From a bacterium (GTDB lineage Bacteria > Krumholzibacteriota > Krumholzibacteriia > LZORAL124-64-63), in assembly GCA_024231905.1 (NCBI GenBank), contig JAAEQC010000102.1, forward strand, positions 298,974 to 362,973: 64,000 bases of DNA, given 5' to 3'. The notes beneath the pieces were generated by a model. That model saw only the letters and a program-made list of their open reading frames with translations, was not told the origin of the DNA and made no database searches. The number at the start of each line of letters is the position of its first letter. The first letter of the stretch is position 1. Both the position numbers and the translations under genes were made by a program. Positions 53,998 to 63,132 of the stretch are shown piece by piece.

Positions 53998-54026
53998 TTG
54001 CCATCCGGGAGATTCGCGGGGATACT
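53998..54026 (+). promoter_or_regulatory. Predicted sigma70-type promoter of the cyclophilin gene
   Basis: TTGCCA (53998-54003) and GATACT (54021-54026) are separated by 17 bases. It follows the terminator and precedes the cyclophilin start by about 115 bases of leader. Confidence 0.5.
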
Positions 54027-54147
54027 GTGGGCTTGCCCGCCGGTATCCTCGCCAACCCGGAGCGGGCTGCCCGACGCCGATTCCCGCCGCGGGTACCGGC
54101 CGATCCCGAAGACACCGGCCCCGGCCGGCCCGTTCCCTGGAGGCATC

Positions 54148-54900
54148 ATGATTCCCGTCGCCAACGCCGTCCGCCGTCTGATCCGTGTCTGTGCGTTCGC
54201 CGTCCTGCTGTCCGCGGTGGTCGCGGGTGCCGCTGCCGCCGAGCCTCTCTTCGTACGGCTGGAAACCGGCGCGGGCGACATCCTGCTGGTCATGTACCCG
54301 GAGCTGGCGCCCCACCACGTGGACAACTTCACGCACCTGGCCCGGACCGGCTTCTACGACGGTACGAGCTTCCACCGCATCGTGCCGGGCTTCGTCATCC
54401 AGGGCGGCGATCCCAACAGCAAGGACTTCGACCCGGCCAACGACGGTATGGGCAGTCCCACCATCGCCGATGTGCTCACGTCCGATGAGATGGCGAAGAT
54501 CGCCGAAGTGAACGCCCTCCTGGAGGGCAAGGGCTACACGCCCATCCAGGCGGCCGTGAATCTCAAGGCCGAGTTCTCGGCGGTGCCGCACCTACGTGGA
54601 TCCCTGAGCATGGCCCGTAGCCGTCCCGTGGACTCGGCGGGCAGCCAGTTCTTCATCTGCGTCGACCGAACGATGCAGCTCGACAACAAGTACACGGTCT
54701 TCGGTCACGCGGTAACGGGCCTGGACGTGGCCGACGCCATCGTCTCGGCGGAGCAGAATCCGGCCCTCGGCCGGGAGAAGCCGGCCGAACCGGTGGTCGT
54801 CAAGCAGGCGCTCGTCATCGACGGCGTGTCCGGCCTCTCCGCCGAGGAGCAGGTCGCCTGGTCCGAGCTCGAGGACGCGCTGAAGTCCAAGAGCCGGTAG
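54148..54900 (+). CDS. Exported cyclophilin-type peptidyl-prolyl cis-trans isomerase
   Basis: A 250 aa protein starting at ATG 54148 with TGGAGG upstream. The first 31 residues form a signal peptide ending AGAAAAE, so it acts in the periplasm. The cyclophilin core has [19 protein letters not shown] near residues 69-87 and [14 protein letters not shown] near 163. An insertion of about 40 residues ([20 protein letters not shown]) separates them, as in some bacterial cyclophilins. It assists folding of exported proteins. uvrA follows after 46 bases. Confidence 0.92.
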   Translation: MIPVANAVRRLIRVCAFAVLLSAVVAGAAAAEPLFVRLETGAGDILLVMYPELAPHHVDNFTHLARTGFYDGTSFHRIVPGFVIQGGDPNSKDFDPANDGMGSPTIADVLTSDEMAKIAEVNALLEGKGYTPIQAAVNLKAEFSAVPHLRGSLSMARSRPVDSAGSQFFICVDRTMQLDNKYTVFGHAVTGLDVADAIVSAEQNPALGREKPAEPVVVKQALVIDGVSGLSAEEQVAWSELEDALKSKSR

Positions 54901-54946
54901 TCGCGCAGAAAGCGCCACTGCACTCATCACAGGGGATGGAACCACG

Positions 54947-57787
54947 GTGCCGGATCGTACCGCCCGCGCCGCCCGCGGCGAGATCGTCGTGCAGGGCGCG
55001 CGCGTCCACAACCTGAAGAACCTGGACCTGCGCCTGCCGCGCCGGCAGTTGGTGGTGGTCACCGGCCCCAGCGGCTCGGGCAAGTCGTCGCTCGCCTTCG
55101 ACACCCTCTATGCCGAGGGCCAGCGCCGGTACGTGGAGAGCCTCTCCAGCTACGCCCACCAGTTCCTGGACCAGTTGCCCAAGCCCGACGTGGACCGCAT
55201 CGACGGTCTTTCGCCGGCCTTGGCCATCGACCAGAAGGGCCTCGGCCGCAGCCCGCGCTCCACGGTGGGCACCGTCACGGAAATCGCTTCCTTCCTGCGT
55301 TTGCTCTACGCCCGCTGCGGCACGGTCCACTGCCCGGACTGCCGGGTGCCCGTGCGCGGCCGCCCCCTGGCCGAGATCGAGGACGAGATCGCCGCCCTGC
55401 CGCCCCGCACCCGCTTCTACCTGCTGGCTCCGGTGGTGCGCGGCCGCAAGGGAGAGCATCGCAAGCTGCTGGACGATCTTCGGCAGCAGGGTTATCTGCG
55501 GGTGCTGGTGGACGGCGAGATGCGGGAGCTCGACGAGGATATCGCGCTGGCCCGCGGCCAACGCCACGACATCGCCGTGGTGGTGGATGGCCTGGCCAGC
55601 CGCCCGGGCATCCGGCAGCGGCTCAAGGCCGCCCTGGACCGGGCCGCCGCCCTTGGTGACGGTACGGTCATCGTGTGGAGCGAGGGCGAGCAACGGGTGT
55701 ACAGTCGCTCGGCATCCTGCCCCGGCTGCGGACGGGGATTCGCCGCCCTGGAGCCGCGACTCTTCTCCTTCAACTCGCCCGCGGGTTCCTGCGACGCCTG
55801 CAACGGCCTGGGTACCCTGCGCACCATCCTGCCGGAAGCCCTGGTTCCGGCCCCGTCGCTGTCCCTGGCCCAGGGCGCGGTGGAGTTCCTCAAGGGCAAG
55901 GAGACAAGCTGGCTGTCGGTCCAGCTGGAAGCGCTGGCCGACGCCCTGGACTTCGGCCTGGACACGCCCTACGCCGACCTGGACCCGGCGGCGCGGTCGG
56001 CCATCCTCCACGGCTTTTCGCCCGAACTGGAGGCGGAGCTCCAGTCCCACAAACACTGGAACGCTTTCCTGCGCGACTGGACCGGCCTGGTGCCCGAACT
56101 CGTGCGGCGCCACCGGGAGACCAAGTCCGAACGGGTCCGCGCAAACCTCGAGCGCATGATGACGGAGCAGACCTGCCCCGTGTGCGAGGGCCACCGCCTG
56201 CGCGTCGAAGCACTGAACGTGCGCATCGCCGGCTGCAACATCGGCGAGGCCACGGCCCTGACCCTGGAGGAATTCGCCGCCTGGCTGGAGACGGTGGAGT
56301 TCACCGGCGAGCGCGAGCGTGCGGTGAGCGGACCGATCCTCGCCCAGATCCGCCACCGCCTGCGCTTCCTGCTGCAGGTGGGCGTGAGCTACCTCTCCCT
56401 GTCCCGGGGCACGGCCACGCTCTCCGGCGGCGAGGGCCAGCGCGTGCGTCTGGCAACCCAGGTGGGTAGCCAGCTCACGGGCGTGCTCTACATCCTGGAC
56501 GAACCCAGCGTCGGCCTCCACCATCGGGACATCGGCAAGCTCATCGAGACCCTCGAGGCCCTGCGGGACCGGGGCAACTCGGTGGTGGTGGTGGAACACG
56601 ATCGCGATGTCATGCTCGCGGCAGATCACGTGCTGGACCTGGGCCCGGGCGCGGGCGAGAACGGGGGCGAGGTCGTGGGCCAGGGCACCCCCGCCGAAGT
56701 GGCCGCTCTGGGCGGCACCCCCACCAGCGACTACCTGGCCGGACGCACGGGCACCGGCGGTCCCGAGCCCCTGACCGGCCGGGTGTCGGACGCCCCGCGG
56801 CTGGTCATGGAGGGGCTGACGGGACGCAACCTGCAGGACGTGGACCTGGAGATCCCTCTGGGCTGCCTCACGGTGGTCACCGGCGTATCGGGCTCGGGCA
56901 AGAGCACGGCGGTCCACGACACCCTCTATCGGGAACTGGCCCGGCGGAAGCACCACGCCCGGCGCCGCCCCGAATCCTTCCGTTCGCTGACGGGCGACGA
57001 GCCCCTGGCCTCGGTGGTCCTGGTGGACCAGTCGCCCATCGGGCGTTCGCCGCGCTCCACGCCGGCCACCTACACCGGTCTCTACAACCATGTGCGGAAG
57101 CTCTACGCCGAGACGAACCTGGCCCGTCTGCGCGGCTACAAGGCCGGCCGCTTCAGTTTCAACACCGCCGGCGGACGTTGCCCCGTGTGCGAGGGCGCCG
57201 GCCTGCGCCGCCTGACCATGGACTTCCTGCCGGACGTGGAGGTGCCGTGCGAGGAGTGCGGCGGCCGCCGCTTCGACCGCGAGACCCTGGAGGTGCACTT
57301 CAAGGGCCACGACATCGCGTCCCTCCTGGAAATGACCGTGGGCGAGGCCCGCGAGGTTCTGGAGAACATCCCGCCCTGCCGCAAGGTGCTGGACGTTATG
57401 CACGGCGTCGGTCTGGACTACCTGCGCCTGGGCCAGTCCGGCGGCACCCTCTCCGGCGGCGAGGCCCAGCGAATCAAGCTGGTCAAGGAACTGGCCAAGG
57501 GCGGCACCCGGCACACGTTGTACATCCTGGACGAACCGACCACCGGTCTGCATCTGTGCGACGTGGACCGCCTACTGTCCGTCCTGGGCCGCCTGCTCGA
57601 CCAGGGCAACAGCGTCGTGGTCATCGAGCATCACGCCGAGTTCATCCGCCGGGCCGACCACGTCATCGATCTCGGACCCGAGGGCGGCGACCGGGGCGGC
57701 CACGTCGTGGCCAGCGGATCAGTGGACGACATCCTGGCCGCATCCGGTTCCTACACGGGGGCCATGCTGCGCGAGCTGGGCGGCTGA
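54947..57787 (+). CDS. uvrA: Excinuclease ABC subunit A
   Basis: DNA damage recognition ATPase of nucleotide excision repair. The 946 aa protein has two ABC modules. The first carries Walker [10 protein letters not shown] near residues 43-51, the UvrB-binding and insertion regions, signature LSGGEGQR and [13 protein letters not shown]. The second carries [20 protein letters not shown] and [13 protein letters not shown]. Zinc modules with CPGC, CDAC, CPVC and CEEC are present. The GLGRSPRST segment deviates from the usual SHNPRST of housekeeping UvrA, so a second uvrA copy in the genome is possible. The start is GTG 54947. Confidence 0.95.
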   Translation: MPDRTARAARGEIVVQGARVHNLKNLDLRLPRRQLVVVTGPSGSGKSSLAFDTLYAEGQRRYVESLSSYAHQFLDQLPKPDVDRIDGLSPALAIDQKGLGRSPRSTVGTVTEIASFLRLLYARCGTVHCPDCRVPVRGRPLAEIEDEIAALPPRTRFYLLAPVVRGRKGEHRKLLDDLRQQGYLRVLVDGEMRELDEDIALARGQRHDIAVVVDGLASRPGIRQRLKAALDRAAALGDGTVIVWSEGEQRVYSRSASCPGCGRGFAALEPRLFSFNSPAGSCDACNGLGTLRTILPEALVPAPSLSLAQGAVEFLKGKETSWLSVQLEALADALDFGLDTPYADLDPAARSAILHGFSPELEAELQSHKHWNAFLRDWTGLVPELVRRHRETKSERVRANLERMMTEQTCPVCEGHRLRVEALNVRIAGCNIGEATALTLEEFAAWLETVEFTGERERAVSGPILAQIRHRLRFLLQVGVSYLSLSRGTATLSGGEGQRVRLATQVGSQLTGVLYILDEPSVGLHHRDIGKLIETLEALRDRGNSVVVVEHDRDVMLAADHVLDLGPGAGENGGEVVGQGTPAEVAALGGTPTSDYLAGRTGTGGPEPLTGRVSDAPRLVMEGLTGRNLQDVDLEIPLGCLTVVTGVSGSGKSTAVHDTLYRELARRKHHARRRPESFRSLTGDEPLASVVLVDQSPIGRSPRSTPATYTGLYNHVRKLYAETNLARLRGYKAGRFSFNTAGGRCPVCEGAGLRRLTMDFLPDVEVPCEECGGRRFDRETLEVHFKGHDIASLLEMTVGEAREVLENIPPCRKVLDVMHGVGLDYLRLGQSGGTLSGGEAQRIKLVKELAKGGTRHTLYILDEPTTGLHLCDVDRLLSVLGRLLDQGNSVVVIEHHAEFIRRADHVIDLGPEGGDRGGHVVASGSVDDILAASGSYTGAMLRELGG

Positions 57788-57817
57788 CCGGCGCCCGGAC
57801 TTCGTCGGGTTTCGGAC

Positions 57818-57846
57818 TTGGCGATCTTCGGCACGCGGTTTAGATT
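57818..57846 (+). promoter_or_regulatory. Predicted sigma70-type promoter of the glycine cleavage operon
   Basis: TTGGCG (57818-57823) and TAGATT (57841-57846) are separated by 17 bases. Transcription near 57853 gives a leader of about 57 bases with one hairpin, GGCCGGC/GCCGGCC (57858-57864, 57870-57876). The leader is too short for a glycine riboswitch. Confidence 0.6.
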
Positions 57847-57909
57847 TCCCGGATGACGGCCGGCCCCGCGCCGGCCAGGTCCAGGAACACCCCACCGGGA
57901 GAGCCCGCC

Positions 57910-59058
57910 TTGTCCGATACCGCTTTGCGCACGACGCCGCTGACCGCCTGGCACCGCGACCACGGCGCCCGCATGGTGCCCTTCGCCGGCTTCGAGATGC
58001 CCGTCCAGTACGAGGGCGTCCTGGCCGAGCACGCCGCCTGTCGCGACCGCGTCGGCCTCTTCGACATCACGCACATGGGGGAGATCGAGGTGCGCGGCCC
58101 CGGCGCCGGCGCCTGGCTCGACGGCCTGGTGGCCAATCGGGTGGCCAAGTCCACGCCCGGGAAGATCGTCTACACGCCCATGTGCCGCGAGGACGGCGGG
58201 GTTCTGGACGACATGCTCATCTATCGTCTGGACGAGGAAACCTGGTTGGTGGTCTGCAACGCATCCAACCACGACAAGATCACCGCCTGGCTCGAGGACC
58301 GTCTGCCGCCCACGGGCGTGGCCATGGAGGACCAGAGCGACACCACCGCCCTGATCGCCGTCCAGGGCCCCGACTCGCGGGAGTTGCTGGAGCGCCTGAG
58401 CGAGCTGGCCGGACGCGCCGACCAGGTGGCGGCTCTGGACTTCTACACCTGCTTTACCCTCGACGGCCCCCACGGGCGCTGGGTCGTCTCGCGCACGGGC
58501 TACACCGGCGAGCACGGCTACGAACTCTACCTGCCCGCCGACGCGGCCCTTCCCGTGTGGGAGGAACTGGTGGCCGCCGGCGAGGACCTGGGCGTGGCGC
58601 CCATCGGATTGGCTGCCCGCGACACCTTGCGTTTCGAGGTATGCTACTGCCTCTATGGCCACGAACTGGCCGAGGACGTCTCGCCCCTGGAGGCAGGCAT
58701 CGGCTGGGCCGTGAAGCTCAAGAAAGAGGCCTTCACTGGCCGCGAGGCCCTGGTCGCCCAGAAGCGGGACGGCGTGCCCCGGCGGCTCGTGGGTCTGGAG
58801 ATCGAGGGGCGGGCCATCGCCCGCCAGGACGCGCCGGTGCTGGCCGGCGACCGGGAAGTGGGCCGCGTCACCAGCGGCACCTTCGGCCCGACGCTCAAGC
58901 GCCCCCTGGCCCTGGCTCTCGTGGCCGCGGACACGCCCGACGGCGATCTGGCCGTCGACGTGCGCGGCAAGCGCGTGCCCTGCCGCCAGGTGGCGATTCC
59001 TTTCCTGCCGGCCCGCACCAAAGGCGATCCGCGGGCCGCTCGCACGCTGTCCGAGTGA
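57910..59058 (+). CDS. gcvT: Aminomethyltransferase, glycine cleavage T-protein
   Basis: Transfers the methylene group from the aminomethyl-lipoyl H-protein to tetrahydrofolate and releases ammonia. The 382 aa protein starts at TTG 57910 with GGGAGAG upstream; an in-frame ATG at 57853 coincides with the predicted transcription start and would add 19 unrelated residues. The family motifs LTAWHRDHGARMVPFAGFEMP, FDITHMGEIEVRGP and SRTGYTGEHGYELYLP are clear. First gene of gcvT-gcvH-gcvPA-gcvPB. Confidence 0.95.
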   Translation: MSDTALRTTPLTAWHRDHGARMVPFAGFEMPVQYEGVLAEHAACRDRVGLFDITHMGEIEVRGPGAGAWLDGLVANRVAKSTPGKIVYTPMCREDGGVLDDMLIYRLDEETWLVVCNASNHDKITAWLEDRLPPTGVAMEDQSDTTALIAVQGPDSRELLERLSELAGRADQVAALDFYTCFTLDGPHGRWVVSRTGYTGEHGYELYLPADAALPVWEELVAAGEDLGVAPIGLAARDTLRFEVCYCLYGHELAEDVSPLEAGIGWAVKLKKEAFTGREALVAQKRDGVPRRLVGLEIEGRAIARQDAPVLAGDREVGRVTSGTFGPTLKRPLALALVAADTPDGDLAVDVRGKRVPCRQVAIPFLPARTKGDPRAARTLSE

Positions 59059-59082
59059 CAGCCAACCGCACGGGAGACAGCC

Positions 59083-59460
59083 ATGGTGCCCGACGACCGC
59101 AAGTACACGCAGGAACACGAGTGGGTGCAGATGGACGGTGATGTGGGCACGATCGGCGTGACCGAGTTCGCCGCCGGCGAACTGGGCGACGTGGTCTTCG
59201 TCGAACTGCCCGATCCCGGCGGCGAGTTCTCACAGGGCGACACGGTCGGCACCATCGAATCGGTGAAGGCGGTGGCTGATCTCTACCTGCCCGTGTCCGG
59301 CGAGATCGTGGAAATCAACGAGGCGGTGGTGGACAGCCCCGAGCTGGTCAACGGCGCCCCCATGGACGACGGCTGGCTGGTGAAGGTCCGCCTGGGCGAC
59401 CAGAAGGAGCTGGACCAGCTCATGGACGCCGCCGCCTACAACGACCTGCTGGGAGGCTGA
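59083..59460 (+). CDS. gcvH: Glycine cleavage system H-protein
   Basis: Lipoylated shuttle protein of the glycine cleavage system. The 125 aa protein begins YTQEHEWVQMDGD after a short lead. The lipoyl lysine lies in GTIESVKAVADLYLPVSGEI near residue 64. The C-terminus ends MDAAAYNDLLGG, typical of the family. It lies 24 bases after gcvT. It is the likely substrate of the LipM/LplA-type enzyme encoded at 62326. Confidence 0.96.
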   Translation: MVPDDRKYTQEHEWVQMDGDVGTIGVTEFAAGELGDVVFVELPDPGGEFSQGDTVGTIESVKAVADLYLPVSGEIVEINEAVVDSPELVNGAPMDDGWLVKVRLGDQKELDQLMDAAAYNDLLGG

Positions 59461-59467
59461 GCCGAAA

Positions 59468-60835
59468 ATGGCCTACGTGCCGCACACCCCCGAAGACATT
59501 CGGGCCATGCTCGAGGTCGTGGGCGTCGCCGACATCGACGCTCTCTTCGCCCACCTGCCGTCCGACGTCCGCCTGGACCGGCCACTGGACCTGCCCGACG
59601 GGATCTCCGAGGAGGAGGTCCGCCGCTACTTCGGCGGGGCGGCCGGCCGCAATCACGGCACCGGCGAACTGGTGTCCTTCCTGGGTGGAGGCGTGTACGA
59701 CGCCGTCATTCCGGCCGCCTGTGACGCGGTGGTCTCGCGCAGCGAGTTCCTCACGGCCTACACGCCGTACCAGCCCGAAGTCTCCCAGGGCACCCTGCAG
59801 GCCATCTACGAGTGGCAGACCTTCGTCTGCCGACTCACCGGCCTGGACGTGGCCAACGCCAGCATGTACGACGGCGCTACGGCCCTGAGCGAGGCAGCGT
59901 CAGTGGCCATCGGCGCCAAGCGCAAGAAGAAGATCGTCGTGCCGGCCGCCCTGAACCCGCGCTACCGCCGGGTCCTGGAAACGACCCTGCGCGGCGAGGG
60001 TGTGGAGATCGTCGAGGCTCCGTCCGGTCACGCCGGCACCACCGACCCGGCGGGCCTGGCCGCGCTGGTGGACGGCACGGTGGCCGGCGTCGTGATCCAG
60101 AACCCGAACCACCTGGGCCTGCTCGAACCAGTGGAGGAACTTGCGGCCGCCGCCACCGCCGGCGGCGCCATCGTCGTCGCCTGCGTGAATCCTGTCTCCC
60201 TGGCGGTGGCCAAGTCGCCGGCCGAGTACGGCGCCGAACTGGCCGTGGGCGAGGCCCAGCCCTTCGGCATCAACCAGGGTTGGGGCGGACCGCTGCTCGG
60301 CTTCATGGCCTGCGCCGACAAGCACAAGCGGCGCATCCCCGGTCGGGTGGTGGGCCGCACCGAGGACACGCGGGGCAACGCGGGCTACGTACTCACCCTG
60401 CAGACTCGCGAGCAGCACATTCGCCGCGAGAAGGCCACGAGCAACATCTGCTCCAACCAGGGGCTGAACGCCCTGCGGGCCACGGTGTACCTGGCCATGC
60501 TGGGCGCCGGCGGCTTGGCGGAGCTGGGTGAAGCAAACCTGACACGGCTGGGAGCTCTCCGCCGCGCCGTAGCCGGGATCGACGGCGTCGAGCTGCCCTA
60601 TCCCGGTCCGGCCTTCAACGAGACCGTCCTGCGCCTGCCGCGCCCGGCTGCGGATTTCCGCCGCTTCGCCCGCGCCCACGGCGTACTGGCGGGCATCTCC
60701 CTGGACGGCGTGGCGGACTGCGGACCGAACGACCTGCTCGCGGCGGTCACCGAGAAGCGCACCGACGCCGAGATCGACACCTACGCGGACCTGCTGACGC
60801 GCTTCGCCGCGGGAGAGGAGGCCGGCCGTGAGTGA
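59468..60835 (+). CDS. gcvPA: Glycine dehydrogenase (decarboxylating) subunit 1
   Basis: N-terminal half of the split P-protein, which decarboxylates glycine with PLP on its partner subunit. The 455 aa protein begins MAYVPHTPEDIRAMLEVVG, typical of GcvPA, with SRSEFLTAYTPYQPEVSQG near residue 93 and SMYDGATALSEAA near 136. The PLP-binding lysine is absent, as expected for this subunit. The split form occurs in many bacteria; E. coli has one fused GcvP. It overlaps gcvPB by 8 bases. Confidence 0.96.
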   Translation: MAYVPHTPEDIRAMLEVVGVADIDALFAHLPSDVRLDRPLDLPDGISEEEVRRYFGGAAGRNHGTGELVSFLGGGVYDAVIPAACDAVVSRSEFLTAYTPYQPEVSQGTLQAIYEWQTFVCRLTGLDVANASMYDGATALSEAASVAIGAKRKKKIVVPAALNPRYRRVLETTLRGEGVEIVEAPSGHAGTTDPAGLAALVDGTVAGVVIQNPNHLGLLEPVEELAAAATAGGAIVVACVNPVSLAVAKSPAEYGAELAVGEAQPFGINQGWGGPLLGFMACADKHKRRIPGRVVGRTEDTRGNAGYVLTLQTREQHIRREKATSNICSNQGLNALRATVYLAMLGAGGLAELGEANLTRLGALRRAVAGIDGVELPYPGPAFNETVLRLPRPAADFRRFARAHGVLAGISLDGVADCGPNDLLAAVTEKRTDAEIDTYADLLTRFAAGEEAGRE

Positions 60836-62333
60836 GTCCAACGCCACGCCCCGCCGCTGGAACGCCGAGGCGCCCGCGCCGCTCTTCGAGCAGGGCCGTT
60901 CCGGCCGCCGCGCCCTGACCTTCCCGCGCTGGGACGGTCAACCGGTGTCCACGGATCTTCCGGCTGAGTACCGGCGCGCCGAAGCGGCGGATCTGCCGTC
61001 CCTGAGCGAGCCCGAGGTGCTGCGGCATTTCACGGTGCTGTCCAACCTCAACCACCACATCGAGCGCGGCATGTACCCCCTGGGTAGCTGCACCATGAAG
61101 CACAACCCGCGCGTGAACGAGCAGGTGGTGGCCCTGCCCGGCTTGGCGGACCTGCACCCGGACCAGGACGTGGCGGACGTGCAGGGCCTGCTCAGCGCCC
61201 TGAAGCTGCTCGAGGAATCCCTCTGCGAGATCACCGGCTTCGCCGCCTGCAGTCTCATTCCCGCCGCCGGCGCCCACGGCGAGTACCTGGGCATGCTGGT
61301 CATCAGGGCTCTGCACCTGGCCAACGGCGACGCGGACCGCATGGAGATCCTCATTCCCGACTCGGCCCACGGCACGAATCCGGCCTCGGTGGTCATCGCG
61401 GGCATGACGCCCCGCACCATCAAGTCGCGCGCGGATGGACGCATCGATCTGGACGCCCTGCGCGAGGCTGCCGGTCCGCAGACGGCGGGCATCATGATCA
61501 CCAACCCCAACACCCTCGGTCTCTTCGAGAACGACATCCGCGAAGTGGCGGACGTGATCCACGCGGCGGGTGGCCGGCTCTACATGGACGGCGCCAACAT
61601 GAACGCCATCATGGGCAAGGCGCGGCCGGGAGACATGGGCTTCGATGTGGTGCACCTGAACCTGCACAAGACCTTCTCGACGCCCCACGGTGGCGGCGGT
61701 CCCGGGGCCGGACCCATCTGTGTGACCGCCGAGTTGGCGCCGTACCTGCCGGGCCCGATCATCACGGGCGACGACGCGTCCGGCTGGGACCTGGACCGGG
61801 TGCCGGTTGGACCTGCCGACGCCGCCATCCACACCCACTTCGGCAACGTGGGGGTGTGTCTGCGGGCCCTCGCCTACATCCTGCGCAACGGAGGCGACGG
61901 ACTGACCCGGGCTACCGAGTGCGCGGTGCTCAACGCCAATTTTCTGCTGGCTCGCCTGGGCGGTATCCTGCCGGTGCCCCACGACCAGGGCTGCCTCCAC
62001 GAGTTCGTGGCCAGTGGCACGGCCTGGAAGAACGACTACGGCGTACGCACCCTTGACATCGGCAAGCGGCTCCTGGACTACGGCGTCCACGCCCCGACCA
62101 TCTACTTCCCGCTCATCGTCGAGGAGGCCTTCATGGTCGAACCGACGGAGACTGAGGCCCTCGAGAGCCTCGACGGGTTCGTGGCGGCCATGCAGGCCAT
62201 CCACCGGGAGGCCCAGGAGGATCCGGAGTTGCTGCTCGGAGCGCCGCACACGACCCCGGTCGGACGCATGGACGAGGCCAAGGCCGCGCGCCAGCCGGAT
62301 CTGCGCTGGCTCGGTCCCTGCGGTTGTGACTGA
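60828..62333 (+). CDS. gcvPB: Glycine dehydrogenase (decarboxylating) subunit 2
   Basis: C-terminal half of the split P-protein and the PLP-carrying subunit. The 501 aa protein has MYPLGSCTMKHNPRVNE near residue 82, DSAHGTNPASVV near 178, and the PLP lysine in VVHLNLHKTFSTPHGGGGPG near 280. The GTG start lies within the end of gcvPA, and the stop overlaps the start of the next gene, so all five genes form one coupled unit. Confidence 0.96.
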   Translation: MSESNATPRRWNAEAPAPLFEQGRSGRRALTFPRWDGQPVSTDLPAEYRRAEAADLPSLSEPEVLRHFTVLSNLNHHIERGMYPLGSCTMKHNPRVNEQVVALPGLADLHPDQDVADVQGLLSALKLLEESLCEITGFAACSLIPAAGAHGEYLGMLVIRALHLANGDADRMEILIPDSAHGTNPASVVIAGMTPRTIKSRADGRIDLDALREAAGPQTAGIMITNPNTLGLFENDIREVADVIHAAGGRLYMDGANMNAIMGKARPGDMGFDVVHLNLHKTFSTPHGGGGPGAGPICVTAELAPYLPGPIITGDDASGWDLDRVPVGPADAAIHTHFGNVGVCLRALAYILRNGGDGLTRATECAVLNANFLLARLGGILPVPHDQGCLHEFVASGTAWKNDYGVRTLDIGKRLLDYGVHAPTIYFPLIVEEAFMVEPTETEALESLDGFVAAMQAIHREAQEDPELLLGAPHTTPVGRMDEAKAARQPDLRWLGPCGCD

Positions 62334-63075
62334 GCCGCGCCGCCTGCGCGTCCTGCTGGATGGTGCTGCCCCCGGCGCCGTCAACATGGACCGGGACCGG
62401 GAACTCCTGGCGGCTCACGGCCCCGGTGACGATCCGATCCTGCGCCTCTACCGCTGGTCACCGCCGGCCCTCTCCCTGGGCTATAACCAGGACAGCGACG
62501 CTTTCGACCGGCCCGCCGTCGCCGCCGCGGGCCTGGACATCGTGCGTCGGCCCACCGGCGGCCGCGCCATCCTGCATGCCGACGAGTTGACCTACGCGGT
62601 GGTCGGGTCCTCGCCCGGACCGGTCTTCGGCGACTCCCTGCACGCGGTCTACATGACCATCAACCGGGCCCTGGTGGCCTTCCTGCGGGAGCTCGGCGCC
62701 GCGGCGGAGATCTCCGACGGTGAGTCCCGCGACGAGGCTCGCGGCAACCTCTGCTTCCGCAGCGCCGGCCGTTACGAGATCAGCGTGGACGGACGCAAGC
62801 TCGTGGGCAGCGCCCAGCGGCGCACCGGTGGTTGCTTCCTGCAGCACGGCTCCATCCTGGCCGGTCCGGGCCACCTGGACCTGCCGCACTTCCTGGTCCC
62901 GGGCGCGGCGGGCGCAAATACGCCCCGCCAGGTTCTGGCCGCGGCCACCACCGACCTGGCCCAGGTGCTGGGCCGCGACCTGGACGGCGACGATCTGGAC
63001 GAACTGGGCGCCGTGGTCATGCGCTGTTTCGCCGCGACCCTGGACCTGGAACCGGTGATCGCGGGCTTGTCTTGA
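62326..63075 (+). CDS. Octanoyl/lipoate transferase of the LipM/LplA family
   Basis: A 249 aa biotin/lipoate A/B transferase-fold protein starting at GTG 62326 inside the end of gcvPB. The motif VRRPTGGRAILHADELTYAV near residues 67-86 and KLVGSAQRRTGGCFLQHGSI near 155 match LipM-type octanoyltransferases. The cysteine in NLCFRSAGRYEI near 143 sits where LipM has its catalytic cysteine. It would load octanoyl or lipoyl groups on GcvH. A lipoate-protein ligase is the alternative. No LipA gene is in the window. Confidence 0.85.
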   Translation: MTEPRRLRVLLDGAAPGAVNMDRDRELLAAHGPGDDPILRLYRWSPPALSLGYNQDSDAFDRPAVAAAGLDIVRRPTGGRAILHADELTYAVVGSSPGPVFGDSLHAVYMTINRALVAFLRELGAAAEISDGESRDEARGNLCFRSAGRYEISVDGRKLVGSAQRRTGGCFLQHGSILAGPGHLDLPHFLVPGAAGANTPRQVLAAATTDLAQVLGRDLDGDDLDELGAVVMRCFAATLDLEPVIAGLS

Positions 63076-63101
63076 CCGTTCCGGTCCCGTCTCTCTAGAC
63101 T
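63072..63101 (+). promoter_or_regulatory. Predicted sigma70-type promoter of the ABC permease gene
   Basis: TTGACC (63072-63077) overlaps the stop of the preceding gene, and TAGACT (63096-63101) follows after 18 bases. Transcription would start near 63108, about 25 bases before the permease ATG. Confidence 0.55.
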
Positions 63102-63132
63102 GAGTCATATCCCGCAACCCCGAAGGATGGGC

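Noticed and set aside
54815..57553. 912-codon open frame on the minus strand opposite uvrA
   Set aside because: Shadow frame of a clear uvrA gene; low-complexity translation without motifs.
57788..57909. Glycine riboswitch upstream of gcvT
   Set aside because: The predicted leader is only about 57 bases and holds one simple hairpin; no conserved aptamer core is visible.
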